Position numbers and translations under genes: made by a program. Below are positions 8,904 through 17,236 of a stretch of 46,469 bases of DNA, piece after piece. The stretch covers positions 1-46,469 of the forward strand of contig CBINHE010000026.1 in the NCBI GenBank assembly GCA_966250375.1, given 5' to 3'. The notes below the pieces were generated by a model. The model did no database searches. It saw only the letters and a program-made list of their open reading frames with translations, and had not been told where the DNA came from. Position 1 is the stretch's first letter. The number at the start of each line of letters is the position of its first letter. The DNA comes from CAMLDH01 sp966250375 (lineage in GTDB: Bacteria; Pseudomonadota; Gammaproteobacteria; Burkholderiales; Burkholderiaceae_D).

Positions 8904-9103
8904 TAGAGCGGTTTTCGTATGAGTGTACGGGCGCTGCGGGCCGCTTTGGAGCGCATGCGATCGTTCGCAGGCAGACAGGCAGACAGAAGGAGCATTGCCT
9001 TGCACGCCTGCGTAACGGCGTTCCCTTGCAAGGGAACGCCCCCCTTGCATTGCACCCCCAAACCAGTCCGCATCATCCGCATACTCATACGAAAACCGCT
9101 CTA
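8904..9103 (+). mobile_element. Miniature TA-flanked element (MITE-like), copy 1
   Basis: A gene-less 196-bp element between TA dinucleotides (8904-8905 and 9102-9103). The ends are a perfect inverted repeat of about 19 bp beginning GAGCGGTTTTCG; internal palindromes include a 22-bp perfect one around 9018-9039. A second element with the same GAGCGGTTT ends, TA flanks and size lies at 44432-44633. TA duplication and short ends suggest mobilisation by an IS630/mariner-type transposase; a remnant of such a transposase is at 20862. The rest of the 8630-9210 intergenic stretch shows no gene. Confidence 0.7.
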
Positions 9104-9210
9104 GCCAAAGCGGGTCGAATCAAAAACGACTCAGGCAAGATGGTGTTTGTCGAGATGCGGGAAATATTTGTAAAAAGCGACACGGTTTTTGTGCGTTGCA
9201 ACGCAATTTA

Positions 9211-9978
9211 TCACCACAATCTTGCAATTGGCAGCACGACGCCGGTAAAAAGCGACCAGTCAGGCGTGGCATTGGTTAATCCTTTCACCATGCCGAAATC
9301 AATCGCCAGTCGTTTGCTCGGGTTACATGTCACCGCTGCCAGAAATTGAGCGGTATCGGGTGTGCCGCCGCGCCGTGTGCCTGACAGTTCGGCAGTCGCG
9401 CTCCAGCGGTCTGCGATCGGAGTGGAAAAGGAGGCGGACAAGCCGGTCTGGGTGCGAGCGGCATCCACATCGATCGCGCCTATCCGAGTGAAGTTGAGAT
9501 TGGCATCCATATGCAATCTCGTATTGATGTCTTTGCTGAAAATGCCATTCAATGTGTAATCCGCCTTGCCGCTGCCAATGGTCTCTTTTGCCGTAGCCAG
9601 TTTGGTACCGAATTCGAGACCATAGGCGGTCGCGTCGTCGATCAGGAATGCGCGTTTCAGCACGACCGACGTATCGCCGATGCCGCGCCCGACGTTGCCG
9701 AGTTCCTCGCGTGCCGACACGTAAGCCTCACCGCCCACCAATACACCCCATTCCTGGTTGAATGCGAGCTTGAAGAGATAGGGCAGGCTGTTGCGCCGGG
9801 CGTTCCCCGTTTTGGCGCTTAGACCACCCAGTTCCAATTCCAATTGTCCCGCCAGCGGCAATTGCGCGGAGTTGGAAACCGACGGCCGGTACGGCGTGAC
9901 CGCGCCGTCTTCTTCCGCGGATGCGGTCAGGCTGAGCGTGCCGAGCAACAAGGGGATGAGGAGTTTAGCCGGATGCAT
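9211..9978 (-). CDS. Putative outer-membrane beta-barrel protein (phenol MetA-like)
   Basis: A 255-residue secreted protein. A Sec signal peptide (KLLIPLLLGTLSLTASA) is followed by alternating hydrophobic/polar stretches with many Gly, Thr and aromatic residues, and the protein ends in an aromatic residue (Trp), as beta-barrels do. The pattern resembles the MetA-pathway-of-phenol-degradation family of outer-membrane proteins, often annotated as transporters, but I rely on overall character rather than a diagnostic motif. The substrate is unknown. Monocistronic, downstream of amiC on the same strand. Confidence 0.6.
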   Translation of the reverse strand: MHPAKLLIPLLLGTLSLTASAEEDGAVTPYRPSVSNSAQLPLAGQLELELGGLSAKTGNARRNSLPYLFKLAFNQEWGVLVGGEAYVSAREELGNVGRGIGDTSVVLKRAFLIDDATAYGLEFGTKLATAKETIGSGKADYTLNGIFSKDINTRLHMDANLNFTRIGAIDVDAARTQTGLSASFSTPIADRWSATAELSGTRRGGTPDTAQFLAAVTCNPSKRLAIDFGMVKGLTNATPDWSLFTGVVLPIARLW

Positions 9979-10033
9979 AGCGCTTTCTCTTTAAATGACC
10001 ATGGCGGCCTTGATGTTTCGGGCACGGTCTTGG

Positions 10034-11365
10034 TTACGTCATTTTGTTTTTCGCCAAGGGCGGATTCTTCGCGAAGTAGCGCTTGACTCCTTTCAGTACC
10101 GCATCGGCCATCTGATCCTGATACGCGTCGTCGGTCAGCTTCGCTTCTTCTTCCGGATTCGAGATGAACGCGGTTTCAATCAGGATGCTCGGGATGTCGG
10201 GCGCTTTCAACACCGCGAACCCGGCTTGTTCCACTGCACCCTTGTGCAGCCGGTTGATGCCGCCGATCTCGCCCAGCACTGCCTTGGCCAGCTTCATGCT
10301 GTCATTGATCTGCGCGGTGGTGGACAAGTCCAGCAGCACGCTGGCGAGCTGGCGGTCATGGGACTTGATGTTGACGCCGCCAATCAGGTCGGCAGCATTT
10401 TCCTTGTTGGCCAGCCAGCGCGCTGCAGTCGATGACGCACCTTTTTCAGATAGCGCAAATACCGACGAGCCGCGCGCGGTCGGTTCGACAAACGCATCGG
10501 CGTGGATCGACATGAACAGATCGGCCTGCACCTTGCGTGCCTTTTGCACGCGCACATGCAGCGGCACGAAATAGTCGGCGTCGCGCGTCAGCATCACCCG
10601 CATGTTGGGCTGCTCTTCGATCTTCACTTTCAGGCGCTTGGCAATCGCCAGCACCACGTCTTTTTCGCGGCTGCCGCCGCGTCCGACCGCACCCGGATCT
10701 TCCCCACCGTGGCCGGGGTCAAGGGCGATGGTGATCATGCGCGTTAATCGCGGCGCTTTGTCTTCCTTGGGTGTGGCTTTGGCGCTTCGTGTATCCGGCT
10801 GTTTGAGCGCTTGTTCCGGTTTAGCCTCCACGGCTGGCGGCGTGATGTCGGCCGACTTGTCGGCGAGCCATTCGCCTTTGGCAATCAGCGCCGCGATCGG
10901 GTCGGGCGCATTGACCGGGTACAGATCGAACACCAGTCGATGCTTGTACGCGCCGACCGGCGCCAGCGTAAATACCTGCGGGTTGATTTTTTCTTTGAGG
11001 TCGAACACCAGGCGCACCACGTTCGGGCGGTTCTGGCCGACCCGCACTTGCTTGATGTAGGGGTCGTTCGACTGGATTTTGGCGACCAGCTCTTTCAGTG
11101 TCGGATTCAGATCCAGGCCTTCAATGTCAACCACGAGCCGTTCCGGGTCCTTGATGATGAAATGGCTGGTCTTCAGGTCGCTGTCGTTTTCGAGCGTGAC
11201 GCGGGTATAGTCTTCCGCCGGCCACACGCGTACCGCCATGATCTGTGCAGCGCGCGCAGGAAGTGGAGAGAAGACGGATAGCAGCAGCGTGCCGCCGGCT
11301 TTGATGACGGTGCGGCGGGTTTTGGAGTTCAAAGGTTTGGTGCGAATTTCAGTCGATCGAGGCAT
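10034..11365 (-). CDS. amiC: N-acetylmuramoyl-L-alanine amidase AmiC-type
   Basis: A periplasmic zinc amidase that removes stem peptides from peptidoglycan during daughter-cell separation. 443 residues. A twin-arginine signal (KTRRTVIKAGG) predicts Tat export as for E. coli AmiA/AmiC. Residues 45-150 form an AMIN domain that targets the division site. The amidase_3 domain (about 205-435) has the zinc ligands in LDPGHGGEDPGA, SREKDVV (Glu) and SIHADAF, and the catalytic Glu in LIETAFISN. Its start overlaps the 3' end of tsaE by 37 bp, the common tsaE-amiC arrangement. Confidence 0.95.
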   Translation of the reverse strand: MPRSTEIRTKPLNSKTRRTVIKAGGTLLLSVFSPLPARAAQIMAVRVWPAEDYTRVTLENDSDLKTSHFIIKDPERLVVDIEGLDLNPTLKELVAKIQSNDPYIKQVRVGQNRPNVVRLVFDLKEKINPQVFTLAPVGAYKHRLVFDLYPVNAPDPIAALIAKGEWLADKSADITPPAVEAKPEQALKQPDTRSAKATPKEDKAPRLTRMITIALDPGHGGEDPGAVGRGGSREKDVVLAIAKRLKVKIEEQPNMRVMLTRDADYFVPLHVRVQKARKVQADLFMSIHADAFVEPTARGSSVFALSEKGASSTAARWLANKENAADLIGGVNIKSHDRQLASVLLDLSTTAQINDSMKLAKAVLGEIGGINRLHKGAVEQAGFAVLKAPDIPSILIETAFISNPEEEAKLTDDAYQDQMADAVLKGVKRYFAKNPPLAKNKMT

Positions 11366-11814
11366 TGAAAACCCTTGTCAGACAACGCTTGCAATTCTAC
11401 ATCACGTCCCTGGCCGGCAACGGTCAAATGCAGGTTGATGTCGGGCGGCGGCAACACGGACTCGGCTTTTTCCGGCCACTCGACGATGCAAATATTATGG
11501 TCGTTGAAGTGCTCGCGAAATCCGGCATCCAGGAATTCTTCCGGGCTGGCCATGCGATACAGGTCAAAATGGATAACGTCGGTCGGACGTCCGGCGACGA
11601 CAACGGTGTACGGCTCGGCCAGCGTATAAGTGGGGCTTTTGACATGGCCGGTGTGGCCGGCCGCATGCAGCAAGGCGCGGGTGAGGGCGGTTTTGCCGGC
11701 GCCGAGGTCGCCATGCAGATAAATCACGAGGCCCGGCGTCAGCGCGCGCGCCAGCGCAGCACCAAGCGCGGCGGTGCCGGCTTCGTCGTGGAGGAGGGCT
11801 TTAAAATGCTGCAT
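11329..11814 (-). CDS. tsaE: tRNA threonylcarbamoyladenosine biosynthesis ATPase TsaE
   Basis: The ATPase of the TsaB-TsaD-TsaE complex that makes t6A at position 37 of ANN-decoding tRNAs. 161 residues with Walker A GDLGAGKTAL and the family motifs VKSPTYTL, HFDLYR and IVEWPEKAE. ATG 11814 gives the usual N-terminus; a GTG at 11832 is possible. It overlaps amiC and is divergent from queG with only 38 bp between starts, so its promoter must lie inside queG sequence or overlap it. The partner tsaD is in this window at 44.7 kb. Confidence 0.95.
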   Translation of the reverse strand: MQHFKALLHDEAGTAALGAALARALTPGLVIYLHGDLGAGKTALTRALLHAAGHTGHVKSPTYTLAEPYTVVVAGRPTDVIHFDLYRMASPEEFLDAGFREHFNDHNICIVEWPEKAESVLPPPDINLHLTVAGQGRDVELQALSDKGFQCLDRLKFAPNL

Positions 11815-11852
11815 CGAATAAAATGGTTCCACTCAGTTGAATAATCATTATT

Positions 11853-12941
11853 GTGCAAAATAAAACACCCATCGATTTCGCGTCGCTTATGCATGCCATC
11901 AAGGCATGGGGGCGCGAACTGGGATTTGCCGACATTCGGGTTGCCGATATTGACCTGACGCATGCCGAAGCCGGCTTGCAGGCGTGGTTGAATGCCGGCA
12001 TGCACGGTGAGATGGATTATATGGCAGCGCACGGGATGAAGCGCGCCCGTCCGGCAGAACTGGTGCCCGGCACGGTACGCGTCATCTCCGTACGCATGGA
12101 TTATCTGCCGCAGGGAACGGGTGCGGATTGGCGTGTGCGGGAGGAGGCGCGCAGCCGCGATCCGGGTGCGGCGGCGGTGTCGGTTTATGCGCGCGGCCGG
12201 GATTACCACAAGGTATTGCGCGCGCGCCTGCAACAGTTGGCGGACCGCATCAAAGGCGAAATTGGCGAATTCGGTTACCGCGTATTTACCGATTCGGCGC
12301 CGGTGATGGAAGTGGCGCTCGCAACGCAGTCCGGCCTGGGCTGGCGCGGCAAGCATACCTTGCTGCTCAATCGCGAAGCGGGGTCGATGTTTTTTCTGGG
12401 GGAGATGTATACCGATTTGCCGCTGCCGCTCGATGCGCCGACCGCGTCGCATTGCGGCCAGTGCAGCGCTTGCATCGAGGTCTGTCCGACCCGGGCGATC
12501 GTCGGACCTTACAAGCTGGACGCGCGCCGTTGCATTTCGTATTTGACGCTGGAATTGAAGGGCAGTATTCCGGTCGATCTGCGCCCCTTGATCGGCAACC
12601 GCGTGGTCGGTTGCGACGATTGCCAACTGGTGTGCCCGTGGAATAAATTTGCCCAGCGCGCGACACTGGCGGATTTTGATGTGCGGCATGGGCTCGATCA
12701 CGCCACGCTGCTTGACCTGTTCGCGTGGAGCGAAGACGACTTCAAGCGCAAGACCGAAGGCAGTGCGATGCGGCGCATCGGGTACGAACGCTGGCTGCGC
12801 AATATGGCGGTGGGTTTGGGGAATGCGTTGCGAAGCGGCGTATCGACATCGGAAATCCTCGCGGTATTGCAGGCGCGCGCCGATCATCCGTCAGAACTGG
12901 TGCGGGAACATGTCGGGTGGGCGCTTGCGCAGGCGCAGTAG
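11853..12941 (+). CDS. queG: Epoxyqueuosine reductase QueG
   Basis: Last step of queuosine synthesis: cobalamin-dependent reduction of epoxyqueuosine at tRNA wobble position 34. 362 residues. It carries the catalytic Asp motif DSAPVMEV, GWRGKHTLL, and two [4Fe-4S] ligand sets (CGQCSACIEVCP and CDDCQLVCPWN). The C-terminal HEAT-like segment (ILAVLQARADHPSELVREHV) is also typical. The start is a GTG at 11853 without a strong Shine-Dalgarno; the next in-frame ATG (11889) would remove conserved residues. Divergent from tsaE. Confidence 0.97.
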   Translation: MQNKTPIDFASLMHAIKAWGRELGFADIRVADIDLTHAEAGLQAWLNAGMHGEMDYMAAHGMKRARPAELVPGTVRVISVRMDYLPQGTGADWRVREEARSRDPGAAAVSVYARGRDYHKVLRARLQQLADRIKGEIGEFGYRVFTDSAPVMEVALATQSGLGWRGKHTLLLNREAGSMFFLGEMYTDLPLPLDAPTASHCGQCSACIEVCPTRAIVGPYKLDARRCISYLTLELKGSIPVDLRPLIGNRVVGCDDCQLVCPWNKFAQRATLADFDVRHGLDHATLLDLFAWSEDDFKRKTEGSAMRRIGYERWLRNMAVGLGNALRSGVSTSEILAVLQARADHPSELVREHVGWALAQAQ

Positions 12942-12977
12942 CATTTGAGGTGGGGCGCATCGTGATGCTTTTGGTTT

Positions 12978-13003
12978 GTCGTTCTCCTCTTCGCGGGAAC
13001 GAC
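12978..13003. terminator. Hairpin between convergent queG and dctR
   Basis: Inverted repeat GTCGTTC/GAACGAC (7 bp, 12-nt loop) in the short gap between convergent genes. There is no T run, so a role as a shared terminator is only suggested by position. Confidence 0.3.
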
Positions 13004-13027
13004 GAATCGGAATAAACAGAAGTCCTT

Positions 13028-13618
13028 CTACTTCAGCAAGCGCGCCAGTTCCACCGCAGTCTTCACATCCATCTTGTCGAAAATATGCGCGCGGTGCACT
13101 TCCACCGTGCGCATGCTGATGCCAAGCTGATCGGCAATGACTTTATTCATTTTTCCATCCAGGATCAGGCCGAGTACTTCGCGCTCGCGCACCGACAACG
13201 TAGCCAGCCGGGTATGGACAGCCGCCATGGCGCCGGCTTGCTGCGATGCAGCGAGTGCCTCCTGTACGCGGTCCATCAGCTTGTTGTCGTTGAACGGTTT
13301 TTCAAAAAAATCGAAGGCGCCGCGCTTGAGCGTATCGACCGCCATCGGCACATCGCCGTGGCCGGTCAGGAATATGATGGGCAAGCGTTGCGCCAGATCG
13401 CGCATGGCCAATGTCTCGAATAGCGCGACACCGCTGATAACCGGCATGCGCACGTCCAGCAATACGCATTCTCCTTGCGGATCGAATTTGGCCTTGCCGT
13501 CAAGCGAGTTCAGGAACGCATTGCCACTTTCATAAGCGGTTGCGGCGATGCCGCGCGACCTGGCCAGCCAGAGTAGCGAATCGCAGATTACTTCTTCATC
13601 ATCGACAATGTGCAGCAT
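13028..13618 (-). CDS. dctR: FixJ/DctR-type response regulator
   Basis: 196 residues: receiver domain (HIVDDEE, phosphoacceptor Asp in LLDVRMP, FLTGHGD, EKPF) and a C-terminal LuxR-type helix-turn-helix (LSVREREVLGLILDG.. and ..SMRTVEVHRAHI). It lies 21 bp downstream of the sensor kinase gene and close to a complete TRAP transporter, so by analogy with Rhodobacter DctS/DctR it is inferred to activate dctPQM in response to C4-dicarboxylates. The gene symbol rests on this context; the sequence alone only shows a FixJ-family regulator. Confidence 0.88.
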   Translation of the reverse strand: MLHIVDDEEVICDSLLWLARSRGIAATAYESGNAFLNSLDGKAKFDPQGECVLLDVRMPVISGVALFETLAMRDLAQRLPIIFLTGHGDVPMAVDTLKRGAFDFFEKPFNDNKLMDRVQEALAASQQAGAMAAVHTRLATLSVREREVLGLILDGKMNKVIADQLGISMRTVEVHRAHIFDKMDVKTAVELARLLK

Positions 13619-13639
13619 CGGATCTCCAGCGGATTGGCA

Positions 13640-15646
13640 TTACATCTGCGAAGGCAGCGAAAATCGGAAAATTGTACCGCCTTGCGGGTTGTTTGCATGC
13701 ATCAGTGTGCCGCCGTGGAACTCGATCGCGGTACGGCAGATATTCAAACCCATGCCCATGCCTTCCGCCTTGGTGGAAAAAAACGGCGAAAACAAGCGAT
13801 CGGTGACGTCATCCGGAATGCCGTGCCCCTGGTCGATGATAGAGATAACAACATTGGGCGACGCTGCCGCCTCGTCGGCGCCGGCGACGATGCGGAGCAG
13901 GCGTCGCTCGGGCGGCACATTGCGCATCGCTTCGATTGCATTGCGCGTCAAATTCAGCAATACCTGCTCCAGCAACACGCGATCGCCCAACACTGGCGGC
14001 AGCGCGGGCGCAATACTGCTCTGAATCACGACGAAGAACTGGTGCGCCTGCAGTTCAACCAGCGGCATGACGCTATCGATCAACGCCTGAATGGCGACCG
14101 TTTCCCGCATTGGTTCGCGCTTTTTGACAAAGGCATGCACGCTGCGGATGATCTGGCCTGCGCGTTGAGCCTGCGCGCCGGCCTTCTCCAGCGCCGGCTT
14201 CAGCAGGTCGAGATCGAGTGTGCCGGATTGCGCGTCGCTGCTATTGAGCAGGTTCAGCGCGCCGGTGGTATAGCTTGAAATCGCCGCCAGCGGCTGGTTC
14301 AGTTCATGCGCCAGCGTCGACGCGATTTCACCCATGGTGGACAGCCGCGCGCCGGCTTGCAGCTTTTCCTGCTGCTGCTGGTTCAGCGCTTCCACCCGCT
14401 TGCGATCGGAAATGTCGAGGATCGATCCCATCCAGCCGGTTTGCTTGCCCGTGTCATCGACCAACGGTGATTCGAAAATCAATACCGGAAAGCGCTCGCC
14501 GTTAACGCGCTGAAAAATCGTCTCGAACTGCGGCGTGACCATGCCCGCCAATACTTGCGAAAACCGCTCCTGGTATTCATCCATGGCCTCCGGCGCCCAG
14601 TACGGCATCGGCGGCTTTTTGCCGACCAATTCCTCGGCCGGCGTCCCCACCATCTGGCAGAACGCCGGATTGACATACGTGACGCGTCCTTCCAGGTCGC
14701 GCGCACGCAGGCCGGTCAGCAGCGAATTTTCCATCGCGGTGCGAAACGATACCTGCTGCCGCAATGCGCCTTCCGCTGCCAGGCGCCGGTTAATGTCGCG
14801 CCACAAGGCCCACAGACTCCAGAGCAAACCGATTGACAGAATGATTACCGAGCCGACCAGCAGGTTGGGCAGCAGCTTCGGCGCACTCTTGACGCTATTG
14901 GTGCGCAAGGTCAGCGTCAGGCCCGGCAGATCCAGTGCGCGACTGTGGGTATATACGCCGCGGCCAGGCCCGCCGGACACGCGCTTGTCGATGATGTTAT
15001 CGTCGCCATCAGCCAGCAGGATTTCGTTATCCTGGGCAAACCACCACGGCACCATCTCATCCAGAATGCTGGCGGTCGAATAGCTGGCGATCAAGCTGCC
15101 GATATAGCGGTCGCCGGCCAGCAGCGGCATATGGAAATCCATCAGGATCGGTTGGTTGGCGCCGGGCGGCGATGCCGGCTGGCTGTATTGGGCGGTCATG
15201 GTTTTGCGCACGTTGGTTTCAGCCGATCGCGACGGCGCTGAAAAGTCGGCGAGGGAGATGGGCGCATCGTCAGTGGATGCGATCAACTTGCCGTGCGCAT
15301 CCAGCCACACGATGCGACTCATTTCACGACTGTTTCTGAGTAGTGTCGCGACTCGTTCGCGGAATTTATTTTTTAACAAGCTGCCGGCGACGATTTCGTT
15401 ACCGGTCAGGCGGATGCTTTCTTCATCCCGGCCGAGCTGGAAGAGGATCGTCTGTTCGACCCATAGCGTATCGGCGATCAACTGCTCTTGCCGCTCGTTG
15501 GATTCCATTCGTTGCGCTTGCCATGGCAGCCATATCAGCGTTGACAAAAACAATAGCACCAGCAAAATCGGGATCAGCCAGCGCCACGCTTGCCTGCGGC
15601 TGGGGAGTGCGACGCTGAATAGGGAGCGGAACCGTGGCATTTTCAT
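13640..15646 (-). CDS. dctS: DctS-type membrane sensor histidine kinase
   Basis: A 668-residue sensor kinase. Topology: transmembrane helix about 22-42, a roughly 220-residue periplasmic sensing region, a second helix about 265-285, a PAS domain (TAMENSLLTGLRARDLEGRV..VNPAFCQMVG, about 305-420), the HisKA helix with His in LAHELNQPLAAIS, and a HATPase domain (N box NLTRNAIEAM, G1 DQGHGIP, G2 GMGMGLN). The periplasmic-PAS-kinase layout matches DctS/DctB-like C4-dicarboxylate sensors. Divergently transcribed from dctP across about 150 bp. Confidence 0.88.
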   Translation of the reverse strand: MKMPRFRSLFSVALPSRRQAWRWLIPILLVLLFLSTLIWLPWQAQRMESNERQEQLIADTLWVEQTILFQLGRDEESIRLTGNEIVAGSLLKNKFRERVATLLRNSREMSRIVWLDAHGKLIASTDDAPISLADFSAPSRSAETNVRKTMTAQYSQPASPPGANQPILMDFHMPLLAGDRYIGSLIASYSTASILDEMVPWWFAQDNEILLADGDDNIIDKRVSGGPGRGVYTHSRALDLPGLTLTLRTNSVKSAPKLLPNLLVGSVIILSIGLLWSLWALWRDINRRLAAEGALRQQVSFRTAMENSLLTGLRARDLEGRVTYVNPAFCQMVGTPAEELVGKKPPMPYWAPEAMDEYQERFSQVLAGMVTPQFETIFQRVNGERFPVLIFESPLVDDTGKQTGWMGSILDISDRKRVEALNQQQQEKLQAGARLSTMGEIASTLAHELNQPLAAISSYTTGALNLLNSSDAQSGTLDLDLLKPALEKAGAQAQRAGQIIRSVHAFVKKREPMRETVAIQALIDSVMPLVELQAHQFFVVIQSSIAPALPPVLGDRVLLEQVLLNLTRNAIEAMRNVPPERRLLRIVAGADEAAASPNVVISIIDQGHGIPDDVTDRLFSPFFSTKAEGMGMGLNICRTAIEFHGGTLMHANNPQGGTIFRFSLPSQM

Positions 15647-15700
15647 GGCTTAAGAGTGTATCTGACGACAAGACCAACTGGCTCGATTGTGTTGTCTGAT

Positions 15701-15714
15701 TGTGGTTAACCACA
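15701..15714. promoter_or_regulatory. Candidate DctR operator between dctS and dctP
   Basis: A perfect 14-bp palindrome TGTGGTTAACCACA sits roughly midway between the divergent dctS and dctP starts. Related TTGTG pentamers lie on both sides. Position and symmetry make it the best candidate for regulator binding; the identity of the bound protein is inference. Confidence 0.5.
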
Positions 15715-15796
15715 GTTGTGGGTGGTGGCGCGGATGATGACAATACGAATCAGCGTCAACAATAATTTTTCCCCCCTTCCTTTTCAGGAGACTGTC

Positions 15797-16798
15797 ATGA
15801 AACTGAAAACCCTGCTGCTGGCACTGTCCACGGCCGCCCTCGTCAGCGCCAATGCATTTGCCCAAGCGCCGATCGTCATCAAGTTCAGCCACGTGGTCGC
15901 CGCCGATACGCCGAAAGGCCATGCGGCGGAGCGCTTCAAGGAATTGGCGGAAAAAGCCACCAAGGGCCGCGTCAAGGTCGATATCTACCCGAACAGCCAG
16001 CTGTACAAGGACAAGGAGGAACTGGAAGCGCTGCAACTGGGCGCGGTGCAAATGCTGGCGCCATCGCTCGCCAAATTCGGCCCGCTCGGCGTGAAGGAGT
16101 TCGAAGTATTCGATATGCCCTACATTTTCCCATCCAAGCAGGTGCTGTACAAGGTCACCGAAGGCCCGATCGGCGCAGGTTTGCTGAAAAAGCTGGAGCC
16201 GAAAGGCATCATCGGTTTGGCGTTCTGGGACAACGGCTTCAAGGCCATGTCGGCCAACAAGCCCTTGCATATGCCAGCCGATTTCAAAGGCATCAAAATG
16301 CGCATCCAGTCGTCCAAGGTACTCGACGCGCAGATGCGTACGCTGGGCGCGAATCCGCAGGTAATGGCGTTCTCCGAGGTGTACCAGGCGCTGCAGACCG
16401 GCGTGGTCGATGGCACCGAGAATCCGCCATCCAACTTCTACACCCAGAAGATGTATGAAGTGCAGCAGAATCTGACCGTATCCAACCATGGTTACCTCGG
16501 TTATGCAGTCATCGTGAACAAGAAATTCTGGGACGGTTTGCCGGCCGACATCCGCACCGCACTTGAAGGGGCGATGAAGGAATCGACCAAGTACGCCAAC
16601 GAAATCGCGCAACGCGAGAACGAGATGGCATTGGCCGCAGTCCGTAAAAGCGGCAAGACCAAGGTCTATGAGTTGACTGAGCAAGAGCAGGCTGCATGGC
16701 GCAAGGCCTTGCTGCCGATACAAAAAGAGATGGAAGGCCGCATCGGCAAGGGTTTGATCGACGCGATCAACAAGGAAGCAATGGCCAAGAGCAGTTGA
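15797..16798 (+). CDS. dctP: TRAP transporter substrate-binding protein DctP
   Basis: Periplasmic receptor of a tripartite ATP-independent transporter, probably for C4-dicarboxylates such as malate, succinate and fumarate. 333 residues: signal peptide KTLLLALSTAALVSANAFA, then IKFSHVVAADTPKGHAAE, the PNSQLYKDKEELEALQLGAVQ segment, and the conserved substrate Arg region FKGIKMRIQSS, followed by VDGTENPPSNFYTQK. ATG 15797 has CAGGAG at six nucleotides. First gene of dctPQM; the following hairpin and 438-bp gap suggest it is made in excess over the membrane subunits. Confidence 0.95.
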   Translation: MKLKTLLLALSTAALVSANAFAQAPIVIKFSHVVAADTPKGHAAERFKELAEKATKGRVKVDIYPNSQLYKDKEELEALQLGAVQMLAPSLAKFGPLGVKEFEVFDMPYIFPSKQVLYKVTEGPIGAGLLKKLEPKGIIGLAFWDNGFKAMSANKPLHMPADFKGIKMRIQSSKVLDAQMRTLGANPQVMAFSEVYQALQTGVVDGTENPPSNFYTQKMYEVQQNLTVSNHGYLGYAVIVNKKFWDGLPADIRTALEGAMKESTKYANEIAQRENEMALAAVRKSGKTKVYELTEQEQAAWRKALLPIQKEMEGRIGKGLIDAINKEAMAKSS

Positions 16799-16806
16799 CT
16801 GAAATG

Positions 16807-16854
16807 TATCGGGAATGAGGGAGGCATGAACATCAGCATCCCCTCATCCCGATA
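16807..16854 (+). terminator. Intercistronic hairpin after dctP
   Basis: Imperfect 14-bp stem (TATCGGGAATGAGGG with CCCTCATCCCGATA, one bulged A) starting 9 nt after the dctP stop codon. No T run, so it is more likely an mRNA-stabilising or attenuating stem than a full terminator. TRAP operons often carry such a structure to raise DctP above DctQM. Confidence 0.5.
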
Positions 16855-16965
16855 GCATCCAGGCGAATTCGTAAGCCGCATGGTAATGCGCGTTGCAAAA
16901 ACACTGTCCAGCATTTTCATCTGGTTGACCTGCCTAAGCAGGTATCCAACGGGTACTGTTCGAGC

Positions 16966-17142
16966 TCCTTCCCCTTCAAGGGGGCGTAGCAGGGAATTCG
17001 GATCGCATGCGATCCGCCTGCGGAGCGGATTGCGCTTGCAAGCGCAATCCTCTTGGCTGGGATGGGGATGGGGATCATCTTGCTGCTTTTAACTGCTGCT
17101 CTTAACCCATCCCCACCCTAACCCTCCCCTTGAAGGGGAGGG
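16966..17142. repeat. Nested palindromic intergenic repeats (REP-like) between dctP and dctQ
   Basis: The dctP-dctQ gap holds several palindromes. A CCTTCCCCTTCAAGGGG unit at 16968-16984 and a 21-bp inverted repeat CCCTCCCCT-TGA-AGGGGAGGG at 17122-17142 resemble a widespread proteobacterial intergenic repeat that continues into a GGGATGGGG tract. The left unit appears split by a second palindromic block (GGATCGCATGCGATCC near 17000 and GCGCTTGCAAGCGC near 17038). No gene is visible in 16799-17236. Confidence 0.6.
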
Positions 17143-17236
17143 AATTCCTTTGTTTGTCAAAAGATTTTTGGCCACTTGCATAGATGTTCTTCTCGACCAA
17201 TTTGTAGCCGACCACATCGGTAAACCAGGGGGTTAC

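Noticed and set aside
16966..17142. A third copy of the TA-flanked miniature element
   Set aside because: It shares GCATGC- and TTGCAA-centred palindromes but lacks GAGCGGTTT ends and TA flanks.
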